Source: Triplophysa rosa (Eukaryota; Chordata; Actinopteri; Cypriniformes; Nemacheilidae). Taken from it: DNA of 64,000 bases. Positions 38,001 to 50,000 of this stretch are shown here, in pieces. Position numbers and translations under genes: made by a program. The stretch is taken from positions 6,091,807-6,155,806 of the forward strand of contig NC_079904.1 of NCBI RefSeq assembly GCF_024868665.1, in the 5' to 3' direction. Below the pieces are notes generated by a model. It did no database searches. It saw only the letters and a list, made by a program, of their open reading frames with translations, and was not told the DNA's origin. The stretch's first letter is position 1, and the number at the start of each line of letters is the position of its first letter.

Positions 38001-39643
38001 GGTACAGCCATTGTGCGAAAAGTCATTTAGAGATTTTAAAGCTTAAAAAGATGCCAAGAAACTAAAGAATTAGTTTACTTTATTTAGGTAAAGTCAGTCC
38101 ATTGTTCGATCTCATATTCTTTATGAAACCACTTAAATTACTGGAAAATGTCAAGCTATTTTTTGAAACTTGGATGCTTTCCAACCAACTGAAATGGCAA
38201 AATACAAGTTAATTCATAATGTGACATCAGGCAGGATTTTACAGTAGTGAGATTTGGAATCTCATATCTCTCATATCTGATCAATAATAAATGAAACATT
38301 TCTGCATTCAAGTCAACTCTAAATTGGTTTTGTAGTATGCCAATACACAGCTTAGTTGCAATAGTGCCAATAACACATCACTGAAAAAAGACCCATTTTT
38401 TTCGCCCCAAACTGCCTTGTTGAGCCAGCGAGAAATTCACACTCTTGCTTTTCATCCCTCTGTGTTTCTAAATTAATCGCTCTCCACATTTAACTAATCC
38501 GGTGCCACCAAATGTATTCTGCATTACTCAAGACATTCATTCAGTCCAATGAAAGCGAAGATTCTCCCTTTGAATGCTGCATTTCCTTCAAAGCGACTGA
38601 TGAATAATGAGTGAATGTGCAAATGTGATGGTCTGGTGTGGCTTTTAATTCAGCTGTATGAGAGACCGAATCCAGTGACTCATCATCATTAACTATACAG
38701 ACAAGCTCTCGTCGTTATGTGTGTATTGAAAATGAGTTGAGATAAATTCATGAGGATATGAGAAATAATAGGTATACTGTAAGATATGCAAGTAAGTTCT
38801 AAGTAAGCCTTAGAAAAACTTAGAAATACCAGAAGTTTCAGATAAACATCTCTTAAAGTACAAAGCAGAATGGGATAAAAATACTGCAAGATTTGTTGGT
38901 TTAATGAGACTGGCTTTTCAGCATTGTCGTAACTAGCATGACAACAGTATGTTGAAAGAAATATTTAATGTGCAATGTTGAGAGAGCTCTATAGATGATT
39001 GTTTGGGACAGGGCACACTCATCTTTCTCTGAAGGTTGAGTTGTTTGTTCAAGTTCATCTGTGCTGGGGTTTGTTGTGGACATGAGGGAACTGCAGATCC
39101 CTTGTAGCTCCTAACACCTATTTCAGGACCTCCTCCGGGCAGCAGGCAATTTGTTGTTAAATTTGTTTATGAGGACAGCATCCCTGCGGCAGACTGACTA
39201 TGTGGTTATGAGGGCACAGATTTAACTCATGTTAACTGTGAGGGGGAAATACAGGTAGCAAATCAGATAAGAGGAATCAGCGCTATGATTGGTGAGTCAT
39301 TATGACAATACTTGACTTGCAAATTGGAACGAGCCAAATGGCAGACACTTACCCAAAATGCATTTAGGTTATACATTTAAGTTATACTTTTTTAATATAA
39401 GACTGTTTAAGAATGCATGGACGTGATGAGACTGGATTTAACAAACAGTATGACATTATAAAGAACAACGCAAACATAAGACAGAGGTAAATGCTCTTGA
39501 ATAGTAAATAGATGCTGGTAGAGAAGGGCAAGCACAATTTAAATGTGCATCAGTGCATGTTGAGGTGATATTTGCTTGCCAGCTTCTTGTCTGTTACCCT
39601 CTGCTGGCCGCCTTCAGCCATTGGTTCTGGGCAAGCTGACAGA
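35076..39643. other. Gene-poor interval, nothing recognised
   Basis: 4.5 kb with no supportable exon or RNA gene. It includes a TG microsatellite listed separately. Short open frames (36574-36813, 37697-38026 on -) have no recognisable domain. Confidence 0.35.
35470..35518 (+). repeat. (TG)n microsatellite
   Basis: About 24 dinucleotide units with a few CG interruptions. Confidence 0.95.
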
Positions 39644-39651
39644 GATTTACT

Positions 39652-40135
39652 AGGGCCGGGGGATTTCAATATTTGGGCCTGGATATATCACCTCATGAAT
39701 ATTGTAAACCAGAAAAACTGCCATATTCACATCTAAAGTTTGAATTGTGAATTGGTTACTGAAAAGGGTGTAAAAATATATTGAAGTATCGCATATCGCA
39801 ATAGAAAAACATTATGGTATGTATTGTAGAGCTATTAAGATATGTATCGTAACGCTATGGCAATATATTTTTGTTAAAATTCTGTTTTGTTTTTCATTGA
39901 CAGATCTATTCAGTTTTTATTAGTTTACATAAAAATGGTTGATTTAAATCTTGAGGGTTTTCAATTCTTCAACAAAATAACAAATGTTACAAAAATTGCT
40001 CATGTTTTGGGGGTAAATCTGTCATTTGAATGTCAATTTCATATTTGTACATCTTTCACAAATATCGTGATGCAATCGTAAACCCAGTATCGTGCATTGT
40101 CTTGAATTGTGAGCTGAGCGTGTTGTTACACCCCT
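39652..40135. mobile_element. Possible hAT-like element
   Basis: Starts AGGGCCGGGGGATTTCAAT and ends TGTTGTTACACCCCT, and is bordered on both sides by ATTTACT (39645-39651 and 40136-40142), a 7-of-8 match to an 8-bp duplication. The interior is rich in ATCG / CGAT blocks such as TATCGCAATAG and GATGCAATCGTAA, like other fish hAT-derived repeats. The termini pair poorly, so this is tentative. Confidence 0.4.
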
Positions 40136-40142
40136 ATTTACT

Positions 40143-40978
40143 GGTGGAAATACGTTTTTCTAATGAAATGCATTTTTGTATTATGAACTGTATTATCAAC
40201 ATAACAATTTTGAATTGACAAAATGAAAGGAAATGTCAGAATGTATTTTGCATTAATGACAACATGCACCTGAGAAGCACAATGAAAGCATTGAAATCTG
40301 AATTGTAAATGAGAGTCAATGTCACAAATTTGTAGTGACATACTAAAGAAATAATGCAGAAATGTAAAGATTTTACATCATTGTGGTAATGCGGTATGAA
40401 TGGTTTTCAGTGTGATCTATACCCAACTGTATTTGCACTTTATACTGTAAAGTCCTCTCAGACACGAATCAAAAACTTCCAAGAGGAAGAAATCCTCAGC
40501 TTTGAACGATCTGAATGATAACATAATGTGACTCACACTGCACTACAGTTTATTGTATCTTCATCATGCTATCCTTATCCAAAAGTGTTGAAAGGGACGA
40601 TAACAAGAACTGTGGAAAACTGCAGTATTTTCAATGGAGAGCTGTAAATACACCAGCCTGTTTCTCAGCTATATTTTGATTTCACATGCTTGTTTATAGC
40701 ATGACAGAAGGCACAAAGAGCATTTATAATCCGTGGACAGGTGTGAGCGGGTGCATTCCAAGAGCACGACAGCCAAGATATCAGACTGGCAGACACACAG
40801 GCACAAACCAAACACACAGTCACTGAGACAACTAACAGTCCATCAAAACAAAGCTGTGACAGTAAATCCAATCAGTCTTCAGTTAAATTAAAACCAGATT
40901 TAAATTAAACCACCTCATTTTCAGTTTGTGCTTCACTGAGATTGCGGAGTAAGTCATATTTGTACAGTCTTCTTAAAA
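40143..40978. other. Gene-poor interval, nothing recognised
   Basis: No exon, RNA gene or repeat recognised. Confidence 0.35.
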
Positions 40979-41035
40979 AAAACAGTTCACCCAAAAATGA
41001 CAATTCTGTCATTTATTCGCCCGTATGTTACTCCA
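40979..41035. mobile_element. TTAA-type MITE, left-end fragment
   Basis: ACAGTTCACCCAAAAATGAC followed by ATTCTGTCATTTATTCGCCC matches the first 55 bases of the family. The rest is lost or too diverged to follow. Confidence 0.6.
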
Positions 41036-41092
41036 AATTGATATGCTGGTAATTTGCTCTATTCAAATATATTATTAAAGATGTATTAAAAA

Positions 41093-41878
41093 TAGGGAAG
41101 TAACAATATTATCAATATCGTGTTATCGCAACAGCAAAATTGTCTCGATATTATCGTGGTCAGGTGACTGCATGAAACGCAACCCGGTCACATGAATTGC
41201 GTATAAATAACACGCTGTTGCATTACCGTGAAATACGTACGCCAAAGTTCGATTTTGCGTGCATAAATACGCCAATGTATGCGTGCACCTCGCTGGAGAG
41301 CAGCCATTTTGAAACGTACATAAAGAGGAAACACTGAAATAATTAAAATAATACTGTTAGGTTTAGGGTTTGGGTTAGGGTAGAGGTTATAATATGCATG
41401 CACGCTAACATTAGGTTTAGGGTTTGAGTTAGGGGACATGTTAATAAGACAAATTGCCGGTTAATATGCACGCGTGCTAAATTGGCGTATCATATGCACG
41501 CACAAATAGGCGTATTTATGCACGCAAAATCGAACTTTGGCGTACGTATTTCACGATAATGCAACGCGCGTGTTATTTATACGCAATTCACGATAGGTAT
41601 TCCGTATAGGTATGCCAAACATAATGTTAGAAAAAAATAATAGATGTTACCTTTGGCAAGGTCCATCTGGTGCAATTATTATATTTTATAAAAGGGATTT
41701 TTAGGCTATTTGACCCATCTCATAACTCAGTCATGATTAGAGGATAGAGTAAAGATAGAGTGCTTATGGCACGTTTCCAAGTCATAATTTGTCATTTGAA
41801 ATATTGCACTAAATATTATACCGGGGACTTTATACCGAGGTATTATCGTACAGTGAGATTTTGATATTGACATCCCTA
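41093..41878. mobile_element. hAT-like transposon with perfect 8-bp TSD, carrying a nested palindrome
   Basis: Begins TAGGGAAGTAACAATATTAT and ends TTTGATATTGACATCCCTA. It is flanked by an exact duplication ATTAAAAA at 41085-41092 and 41879-41886. The outer parts (TATCAATATCGTG, ATTATCGTACAGTGAG) belong to one repeat; the middle 400 bp is a separate fold-back element listed below. No transposase codons. Confidence 0.85.
41193..41590. mobile_element. Nested fold-back element with about 81-bp arms
   Basis: The left arm (41193-41273, TGAATTGCGTATAAATAACA onward) and right arm (41509-41590, ending TGTTATTTATACGCAATTCA) are near-perfect reverse complements. Both include the 20-mer TACGTACGCCAAAGTTCGAT or its complement. 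The loop holds an imperfect telomere-like stretch (TTTAGGGTTTGGGTTAGGG, about 41360-41380 and again at 41412-41430). CpG-richer than its surroundings. Confidence 0.85.
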
Positions 41879-41886
41879 ATTAAAAA

Positions 41887-44498
41887 TGTTGTATGCATGT
41901 TGTATAGTTGTGCTTGGCATGCTCAGCTTTTAGAAGAATGTCAAGAAAATGTCAAGAAGTCAACTTGGCAAAAAATAACTCAAAACATGCACAAATTTAA
42001 TGAGACAAGGCCAAATTTATAGACACAAAGAATAACTAAGCAATGACTTAAAGCTATTATAAAGCTTAAAAATCTTAACAGTGAAACAGACTATTAAATT
42101 GTTGGTTTTTTATGTATGACAATCTGCACAATTATTCTGCAAAAAGTTCAACTTTCTTGACAGCATACATGGGTTTGGATAGACAGGGTGAGTAAAAGAC
42201 GACGTGCAGCGTTTCTTTAATCGGTGCCTTCTCCCTCAATCTCCCACACGCTGTGCGGATAACCGCGCTACATCTGAGGCTAAAAGGACGAGGCTGAAGG
42301 TTAAGACAAAGTAAAGCAGCACAAATCGACCATAATTAACAGACTCATGGAGATCCTTGAATCTGTGCCTGCCGTCCTCTGGTAGATTCACTGAGGCATA
42401 ACCACACAGAGCCATGAGCTGGAGATGAATGCAAACAGCCACTCTCATTAGAGGCCAATACGTCTGTTAACATCGCTAATTGTTATTAACAGATGAGGAA
42501 AGCGTTGAGCTGGTATCGAAAGGGCACATGAGAACATTTTATCATTTTTGCTTCTGGTGCCAAATGAGTTTTCTGAACTGCTCGATTAATTGGAATCATA
42601 TGTCATTAGTGGAGAATAAAGAGTTGTGCCATGTTGTACTTCTTTCCAATAAGAAATGAGCTGTATGCAAAGAAAATATATTTTACTATATAATAATTGT
42701 TAATATTATTAAAACCATATAATATATATTTGAAATATAGAAAAATAAATTGTTAATATATTACAATGTATGGAATAATACATAAGAAACTTTTGATACA
42801 CTTTTCATATATTGAAAGCATAAGCAATTAGTTCCAATTTATATAACTGTATTTTTATATATTGCATTATATTTACTTATATATTTGATAAATCTCTTGA
42901 CAGATCCCCTTCTCTGTCTTTCCGTTGCAAAAGAAGGTCAAACAGGTCTATAAGTGTAATATAAATAAAACTTCTACTGTACAAACTGTAGCTTATCCTC
43001 TACATGAATGTATTGAGAACTTGAATGAGAATTAAGTACTTGGCTACAAAAATCATTAGCTGACCCTAATTAGCCAAAAGCAGTAATTGGTTAATTATTT
43101 TAAAAAGTACAGACTGCACGATTAAGATAATTCTGTCAGGTTGGTTGAATGTAATGTTGAAAGTTCCATTGTACCGAGTTAAAAGGGTTGATTTGTTAAG
43201 CTGTCAGGTTTGGCACTTTTTTCTGTGGCTGGTGGGAGGACAAAAATGTTCAGCGCAAACAATAGCGAGACTAACAATGTGCTTTCCACCTGATGGTGTT
43301 GTTATCGCCTTTATTCGTTCCTGCTGTGGCGTTTTGAAACTGATTTCAGAAACAGACACCAGAAGCACCAAGAGCAGAGGGAACATCGTATGATGTCTTC
43401 TCAGAACGCTCAGCATCCTTTTTTTACTTCACCCAGTGGACCAATTTATGCATCATGTACAGGCATCTGTGTTGTTATCTAACTAGAAAGAATCAGAGTT
43501 TGCTGTGTTTTGCTGGGATCAGCTTTTTTTCTTGCATTCCTCTCGAAGGTGGCTGAGATGTCTTTTATAACCTCAAGCTACTGTATATAGTGCAATGAAG
43601 GCTGCAGATGGATGTTGAAACTTGATATGAAAACCTAAATTTAAGTTATGAGAAGCCCCTAGTTTAAGTATTTAAGTAAAGAAATCAGAACGCTTATAGT
43701 CTGATGCTGCAACAGTAGAGAATTTTATTCTTTAAAAACATCTGTATAAATATGCTTTATTGGATTCTCACACAATTATACACCACTTGAAAGTCTAGAC
43801 TCATAATCTCTTGTCATGACTTTTAAGAAAAATGTAGTACCTCATAGGACGTATTATTCTGTAATCAGTTGCCAACAAGCTCATCAACGACTGGAGTTCT
43901 TTTAGGGAAGCACTAGCTCTTATGCTTTGCCAGAAAAATTTATTTTGTTTGTTGTTTTGAAAAATAACACAAGCCTAGACCACACCAGTGTGTTTGTTTG
44001 TTTGACCAGGAAGCAAGGTGAAAAAGCCATTCAAGAGTAGAAAGGCAAGACAGGTCAAATCCATACTTTGCTGGCCTCCTGGGTAATCTATGCTGACAGG
44101 TTGGGCATTTGAGAAACCCAGCAAGCTGACAGGCTGCCCATCCAGCATTATGGGGGGAGACAACCACACTTGTCAAACCTCATAATGTGTAAAGCTCTTT
44201 GTTTGAGCGCACAAATTTTTCAGAGGAACACATACTTTAATGAGAAAAAATGTTACTTCATAAGAACATTTATTTTTGCGAACAAAACACTTTTTGCACT
44301 GTACGACATTGATTTATAGTGAGCACTAAATTTAATAACTGGGATTTCTTGACATACTCTGAACTCAAATACTTAATGCAGATACTTAAAATTCATAAAA
44401 TGAATTCAGTAAACACAAATGTCAACATAACCCAGCTGAATCTTTTGCAGGTAACTATTGAGCAACGGCATTACAAATGTAAAATTGCTTTATCTTAA
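41887..44498. other. Gene-poor interval, nothing recognised
   Basis: No supportable exon. A possible diverged MITE right end (GGGTGAGTAAAAGACGACG) lies near 42187. Open frames at 43145-43393 and 43204-43416 (-) overlap on opposite strands and are unsupported. Confidence 0.35.
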
Positions 44499-44499
44499 T

Positions 44500-44820
44500 A
44501 GAGAATGTGAAGCTACGTCAAACCGCGTTGAATGTTGCGCCATCTTGGGAGGATGGCTGCTAGTGCGTTTCATTTTTCATGTTTGATTAGGAAATATAAC
44601 TATGGTAGGTCGGACTTGCTGTGTTAAAAACTGCAATAGCATTACGCAGAGTCCTTCAGGAAAAGCCCCTGGTTCTTTAACTTTCAATTTCTCCATATAT
44701 CAAACAAAACAAGTAACGGTACATATCAAAACAATAATAGCAGTGGAGTATGATCCTCCCAAGATGGCGGTGCCACTGCAAAATGCAACATAGGGCGTGA
44801 CGTCAGCTTCACCTTCTCTA
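44500..44820 (+). mobile_element. Small inverted-repeat element with a THAP-like coding fragment
   Basis: Imperfect termini AGAGAATGTGAAGCTACGTC and GACGTCAGCTTCACCTTCTCT, with inner inverted blocks CGCCATCTTGGGAGGAT / GATCCTCCCAAGATGGCGG. Between them, an ATG at 44602 opens a frame beginning MVGRTCCVKNCNS. Its C-x4-C spacing and following LTF match the start of THAP zinc-finger domains, the DNA-binding domain shared with P-element transposases. The frame then loses similarity near a possible splice donor (about 44710). No clear target-site duplication was found. Confidence 0.45.
44602..44710 (+). pseudogene. THAP-domain N-terminal fragment
   Basis: About 36 codons from MVGRTCCVKNCNS. The first Zn-binding pair Cys6/Cys11 is present, followed by SLTF in place of the usual (L)(S/T)F(F/H)xFP strand. 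The second C-x2-H half and the AVPTIF box are absent, so it cannot fold as a full THAP domain. It may be exon 1 of a P-element or THAP gene captured by a MITE. Confidence 0.4.
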
Positions 44821-45795
44821 TATGGAATGAAGTTACAATAGGCTACATCACAAACGCGTTTTTCCATCTCTTCTATGACGTGTTTGACCGCTGCGCTCGT
44901 GTCTTTTGCAGCATCTCGTGCGTGACCACCGCTTGTAAAGTAAAAAATAATAACTTTCACACGCAGCGTGCCGCATCAATGTTAGTTACAAAACAATCAA
45001 AAGGACCTGGAGGCAAGGCAAGCGTTACGAGCTTTCTTTACAGTTGCGGCGATTTCTGTTAATTCCGTTATTGCATCACATCGCAAAAGCGCGTCTCGAG
45101 ATCCCCGCGTTGTGCATCTCGTGAACGCGGTGTCTCGCGTTTTTAGACGCAAAGATGCGTTTTGTGGGAACCAAACATAATTTCAATAGTATTTCATGCA
45201 AATCAAGATCATTTTATGTGTATATACATTTCGCGTTTTCATATGTCCCATAATTACTGCTCATATAAGATCAACCCCTTTGAGGCAGACGGCAGAATGA
45301 CATCAGTTCTCTGGTGCCGCTGCGGGCTGACCTCGGTCAAAGGCGGGCGCTAAAAGGGTGACAGAAAGCTTTCGGAGTGCCAGGACCCGCAGACATCTGA
45401 CGTTCATTTCACGACTATAAGTGGCAAAGTGTTAAGATCATTGGCAAAGAAATGCATCCTTTACAAACTGTAATTACAAAGCATGTGGCAGTGATTTGGA
45501 GGGTTAGCATGTGGAGCAGAAGGACAGCCTGTCACCGATCTGTCAGCCAGTCACCGCCACACAGAGCCTGGCAACAGAAAACGCAGCCAATAACCGTCTT
45601 TTAAACAGGAGTCAATTAGAATACGCGAGAAATACGAGGCGTGCAATGATCGACGTCCTAGGTGGATGTTTAGAGATTTCCGGGAGATGTGAGAAATGCT
45701 TTGTGGGTAATTGAGTCAAATAACCACATGATGACTGACGGAGGTTAATATGATTCCGTTTACGTTTAATAAATGCACAAGAAAGCACAGAAAAC
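44821..45795. other. Intergenic, locally CpG-rich, nothing recognised
   Basis: The stretch 44850-45160 is unusually CpG-rich for this window (for example GCGCGTCTCGAGATCCCCGCG). It could be a transposon remnant or a small unmethylated island. No exon or promoter signature is convincing. Confidence 0.3.
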
Positions 45796-47031
45796 AGTTT
45801 TAAAATAGTTGTTTTATTTCATATACAAATTTCTTAACTCACAATTGGATGGGTGAACACGTACTCAATGGGGATATAAAATGTTTGGTCATCCTTTAAC
45901 TACATAAGGCATACAAAAGACAGCAGGCTACATGAGAATTTCTGCTGGGGATTGGTATTATGATCCCCTACAACTGTGAAGAAATTGATGTAGTATTGTC
46001 TACTGATGTCTTAAGTATTATACATTATGAATGGTGCTTAACAGAAGCATTGCACACAGTAATTGTGAAGTTTGTTTAGATGCATGACTGGCTTGTTTGA
46101 TCCAACAACATCATTATTAGCGTTCAAAAGATAGTGTAGTGAGAATATGTGGAAAACAGAGAAATGCTTCATTATATATTTTTAATAAGGTACGTTCCTT
46201 GATTTCTTAAATATCTTGTATTTTTCTGGTTAATATTGCTGTCCTTTTTTATAAACATTTGTGAAAATCTGTGAGAGTTTGATACACTATATTATATTGG
46301 AAGACTCATACTGCGTGTATAAATGTGTGTTTTTTTCACCACAACCAAAAACTATCTATTGTGCAAACTCATAACAACGTTTGTGCAAAATTGTGGAAAA
46401 GTGGCTCTTGTTTTCTACAATAAAGCCTCCATATCATCATTTGTAATTATAAACTTCAAAAACATCTCAACCAACTGACACCAGCACAGAAAAGCATTAC
46501 ACAAATTTCTCTATGTACACAAGTAATGCAAGATATACGTATTTCATATTAAAAATGCTTACATTTGAAGTGCACAAATACACGTAAAATATATATCACA
46601 AAAGCTTTTTACAAACATGTATTCAAACTCATTGTCCTAGCGTGTGACTGGTATAAATGTAACATTCGCTGTTCAAGTTAGCCGACTTTTTTTAATCGTG
46701 TTACCCAACATGAATTTTAAGCTACGTTTAGTGAGTGTAAAGGTTGGCAGGTTTGTGGTAAAGGACGTGTTGTGCTGTGCCTGAGACAATCTGTGCAAAT
46801 GTTACTGTGAGGTTGTGAAAACCGTATCACACAAGGTCCATGAGATATCTACGGCATTGAGTCAGAACTGTAAACAACACCGGGCTCTTATACTTTTGGA
46901 AGATGGGGTTCAAGTCTGATCTGTAGGTCCAAACACTGTCGTTATGCTCTTCCAGATTGAACTCGTGTCTCCTCTTCTTTCAACCATACGGCATCTTATG
47001 ATAAGGGGACTTTTGAGCATCGAGATCTCTG
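45796..47031 (-). other. cnih3: cnih3 3' UTR
   Basis: Follows the cnih3 stop codon on the - strand. An AATAAA poly(A) signal (TTTATT on the + strand) lies at 45813-45818, giving a cleavage site near 45795 and a UTR of about 1.2 kb. Free of the interspersed repeats that crowd the adjacent introns, in keeping with a transcribed, constrained sequence. Confidence 0.6.
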
Positions 47032-50000
47032 TTACGAGGTCACCAATGTGTAGATCATACTAGAAGACAAGACAAACGAGCATTATTGACATTGTGTGCA
47101 GATAAACAAAGTTAACCCTTTAAGGTCCAGTGTATGAAATTTAGGGGCATCTAGCGCTGAGGTCACGAATCACAACCAACGGTTCTTTCCACCCCACCTC
47201 CTCCATTTTGAAGTGCTACAGTGGCTGCAACAGGACTAAGATGTCGTCACGTTTTGGTTTCTTTGCCGAAGGAGATAACGTATTTATGAAACGCTCTGTA
47301 GTGCAGTTTGTCCGTTTAGGGCTACTGTTGAAACAACATGGAGAATTCCATGTAAGGGGACCCGCGGTGTATGTAGATAGAAATAGCTCATTCTAAGATA
47401 ATAAAAACATAACGCTTCATTATGTACGCCTCTGAAGACATAGTTGTATTATATTGCATTTCTGACAATAGATCCTCAAAAAAATGACACAAAGCACCTT
47501 AAAATAAAAAACTAAAGAGTGGAAGGCGAGAACATTTAAATTCGCTTTATATGTTGCCGATTTTGTTGCCTGATGATGATTGATAGCAGACATCACTACC
47601 AACTTGCACGAGCGCTTGGGAGTCGGCCATTTGCAAAGTTATATTGATCTCTTCATTCGAAGGTGTTAAAAGAGCTATTTAAAAATGCCCATTAAACAAA
47701 CATCAGAGGGATTTTAGTTTCTAAAGCCTCCAGCAAGCTATGAAATAATCAAATCAATTGAACAAACTGGTTCATCTAGATTCAAGAAGACTAAAACTTT
47801 TTCAATTAAATTTACATAGAGATTTGCAAACAGTACATCTTAAATTATGATGAAAATGAAGACAAAAACAATTTCTTTCCTGTATAAATGTTGCTGGTAC
47901 AATGCTAGTTCTAGTTTTCTTATATGCATTTGGCAGGGTGTTTCGATTTCGGTTTTAAAGGGATAGTTTGCCAAAAATACGAAAATTCTGTCATCATTTA
48001 CTCACCCTTATGTCATTGCAAACATGAATGACTTTCTTCTGCAGAACACAAAAGAAGATATTTTGAAGTATGTTGGTAACCAAACAATGATCCCCTATTG
48101 ACTTCCACTGAGCGATTTCTCAAAATATCTTCTTTTGTGTTCGATAAAAGAAAGTCTTACACCGTGTCTACATCGGACGCGGCGTGGCGCGATGCTACGC
48201 GACAAAAGACAACACAACGAATTAGAATCTATTATAATTTAAAATTTTGTCCACACTGAATGCGGCACAATGCGACTATCACATTAGAACAAGCCTTGTG
48301 TCATGTCGCACCGGTCGAGTCCAGTGTAGACATGGTGTTACAAGGTTTGAATAACACAAGGGTAGGGATGTAACGATTCACCGTGAGCCGGTTGAAAATC
48401 GGTTATAATGTGTGACGATTCAAATTGGTTGAGGTTTGAACTGAATCGCAATACATTTTTTGAACAGCAGGGGCCGCTATTTTGACTGCAAACCTAAACG
48501 TGGACATGCTGATATTTCTTAAATGCAAAAAAATCCAAGAAAAGCACAGACAGTATTAGGTTGTTTATATTAAATACTTTTACTTATACTTTTTCTATTA
48601 TTAATTTGTTTTAAAATTGCAGTTTAGTTTTGTTATTTGAAATAAAAACAATTATTATACAAAGAAACGTGAAGCATTTAAGAAATAATGCAAGGGAAGT
48701 TGTTCATTTCTAATTTGTTCCAACTCATTTTGTAAAACTAAATCGTGAGTAAATCGTGAATAAATCGCATCGTGAGATCAGAATCGTGAATCGCATCGCA
48801 TCGTGAGCTGAGTGAATCGTTACATCCCTACATAAGGGTGATTAAATAATGACAGAATTTTTATTTTTGGATGAACTACCACTTTGGATGAATCCTACAA
48901 CTTTCATGAACTAACCCAGATCTTTATCTACTGCAACACATCACCCAATATTACACACTGTAGTTTGCATAACGCCCCACGTAAATATCTGTATGTGGTA
49001 CCATTACTGCCTTCTAGATACCTTCTACACTAATCTAATGAACTTCATTACAAACATACTTCCAATTTCCATCTGGTGAGTTTTGTTCAAATGATCTTTT
49101 TTTGCCTCATGCACATTTCTATGAGTCTATTCTGTGAAATGAGCTCATCCCATGGGTTCAATCATACTGTCAGGGAACGGCTTAATTAGTTCATTTCTTC
49201 CAAGCTAACAACAAACACAACAGCCGTCTTGTCACCAAATTATCCGGCTGAAACCACAGCATACACTCTCAGCTGGTGGAGGCATGGAGATGTAAGCTGC
49301 TGGCAGTATGGAAAATGACAGCTTCACCATCTTGATAATCACTCCGGGCAGGTCCTGCATGATATGGACTATTTATTTATAATGCAACGCCATATGTTAC
49401 TGATGTATGTTGATTTCACACTTGGGGCTATGAATGTTAGACCAGAATGTTCTTCATGGGCATTAATAGATAACAAGGGGTTGCCATGATAAAACTTGTA
49501 TAAGCAGTTCTTGCCGTGACTTCTATCTTCAGCCTGTGGGGGTGAGAACAGAAGCAGCGTGAATCCCTTTATATTCCTACTCTTTTCAAAACGTCATCTC
49601 TGGAAAGTAGATTTATATATGCTCTTTGAAATTATATCAGCGCATCAATACAATGCATATGAAGCATGCATATTTAACCTCAGAATATTATTTAGATGAA
49701 ATCGCAAATGTGAAATATCGAGTGTTAAGGCAGGTATAGAAATAAGTATGTTTAAAATTGAGATGGTGTTGTTTTATTAAGGACTAGGCTTATTTTAAAA
49801 CATGCTTTAGTGAGGAAGATCAATGAATATTGTATTTGATCTTTGATTATAGACATGATCCTGATAGTTCTGCAAAGATCTGAATAGTATAAGGCGAGCT
49901 GTGCTCCAAAAATGTGCCTTTGCCATTCGTATGAAGTTTAAACATATGAGAAGAACTAGTGTGAAATTTCCTCAAATCTCTCCGTTTCACTTTTATCAAA

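Larger units (their letters stand above)
47954..48886. mobile_element. TTAA-type palindromic MITE hosting two later insertions
   Basis: Outer arms: TTTAAAGGGATAGTTTGCCA at the left and ATTTTTGGATGAACTACCACT at the right. Host sequence can be followed as AAGTC / TTACAAGGTTTGAATAACACAAGGG / TGATTAAATAATGACAGAAT across the two insertions. Located in the last cnih3 intron. Confidence 0.88.

Noticed and set aside
49135..49165. Possible early cornichon exon on - strand (Asp-Glu-Leu-like codons)
   Set aside because: Frame closes at once and it lies downstream of later exons in transcript order.
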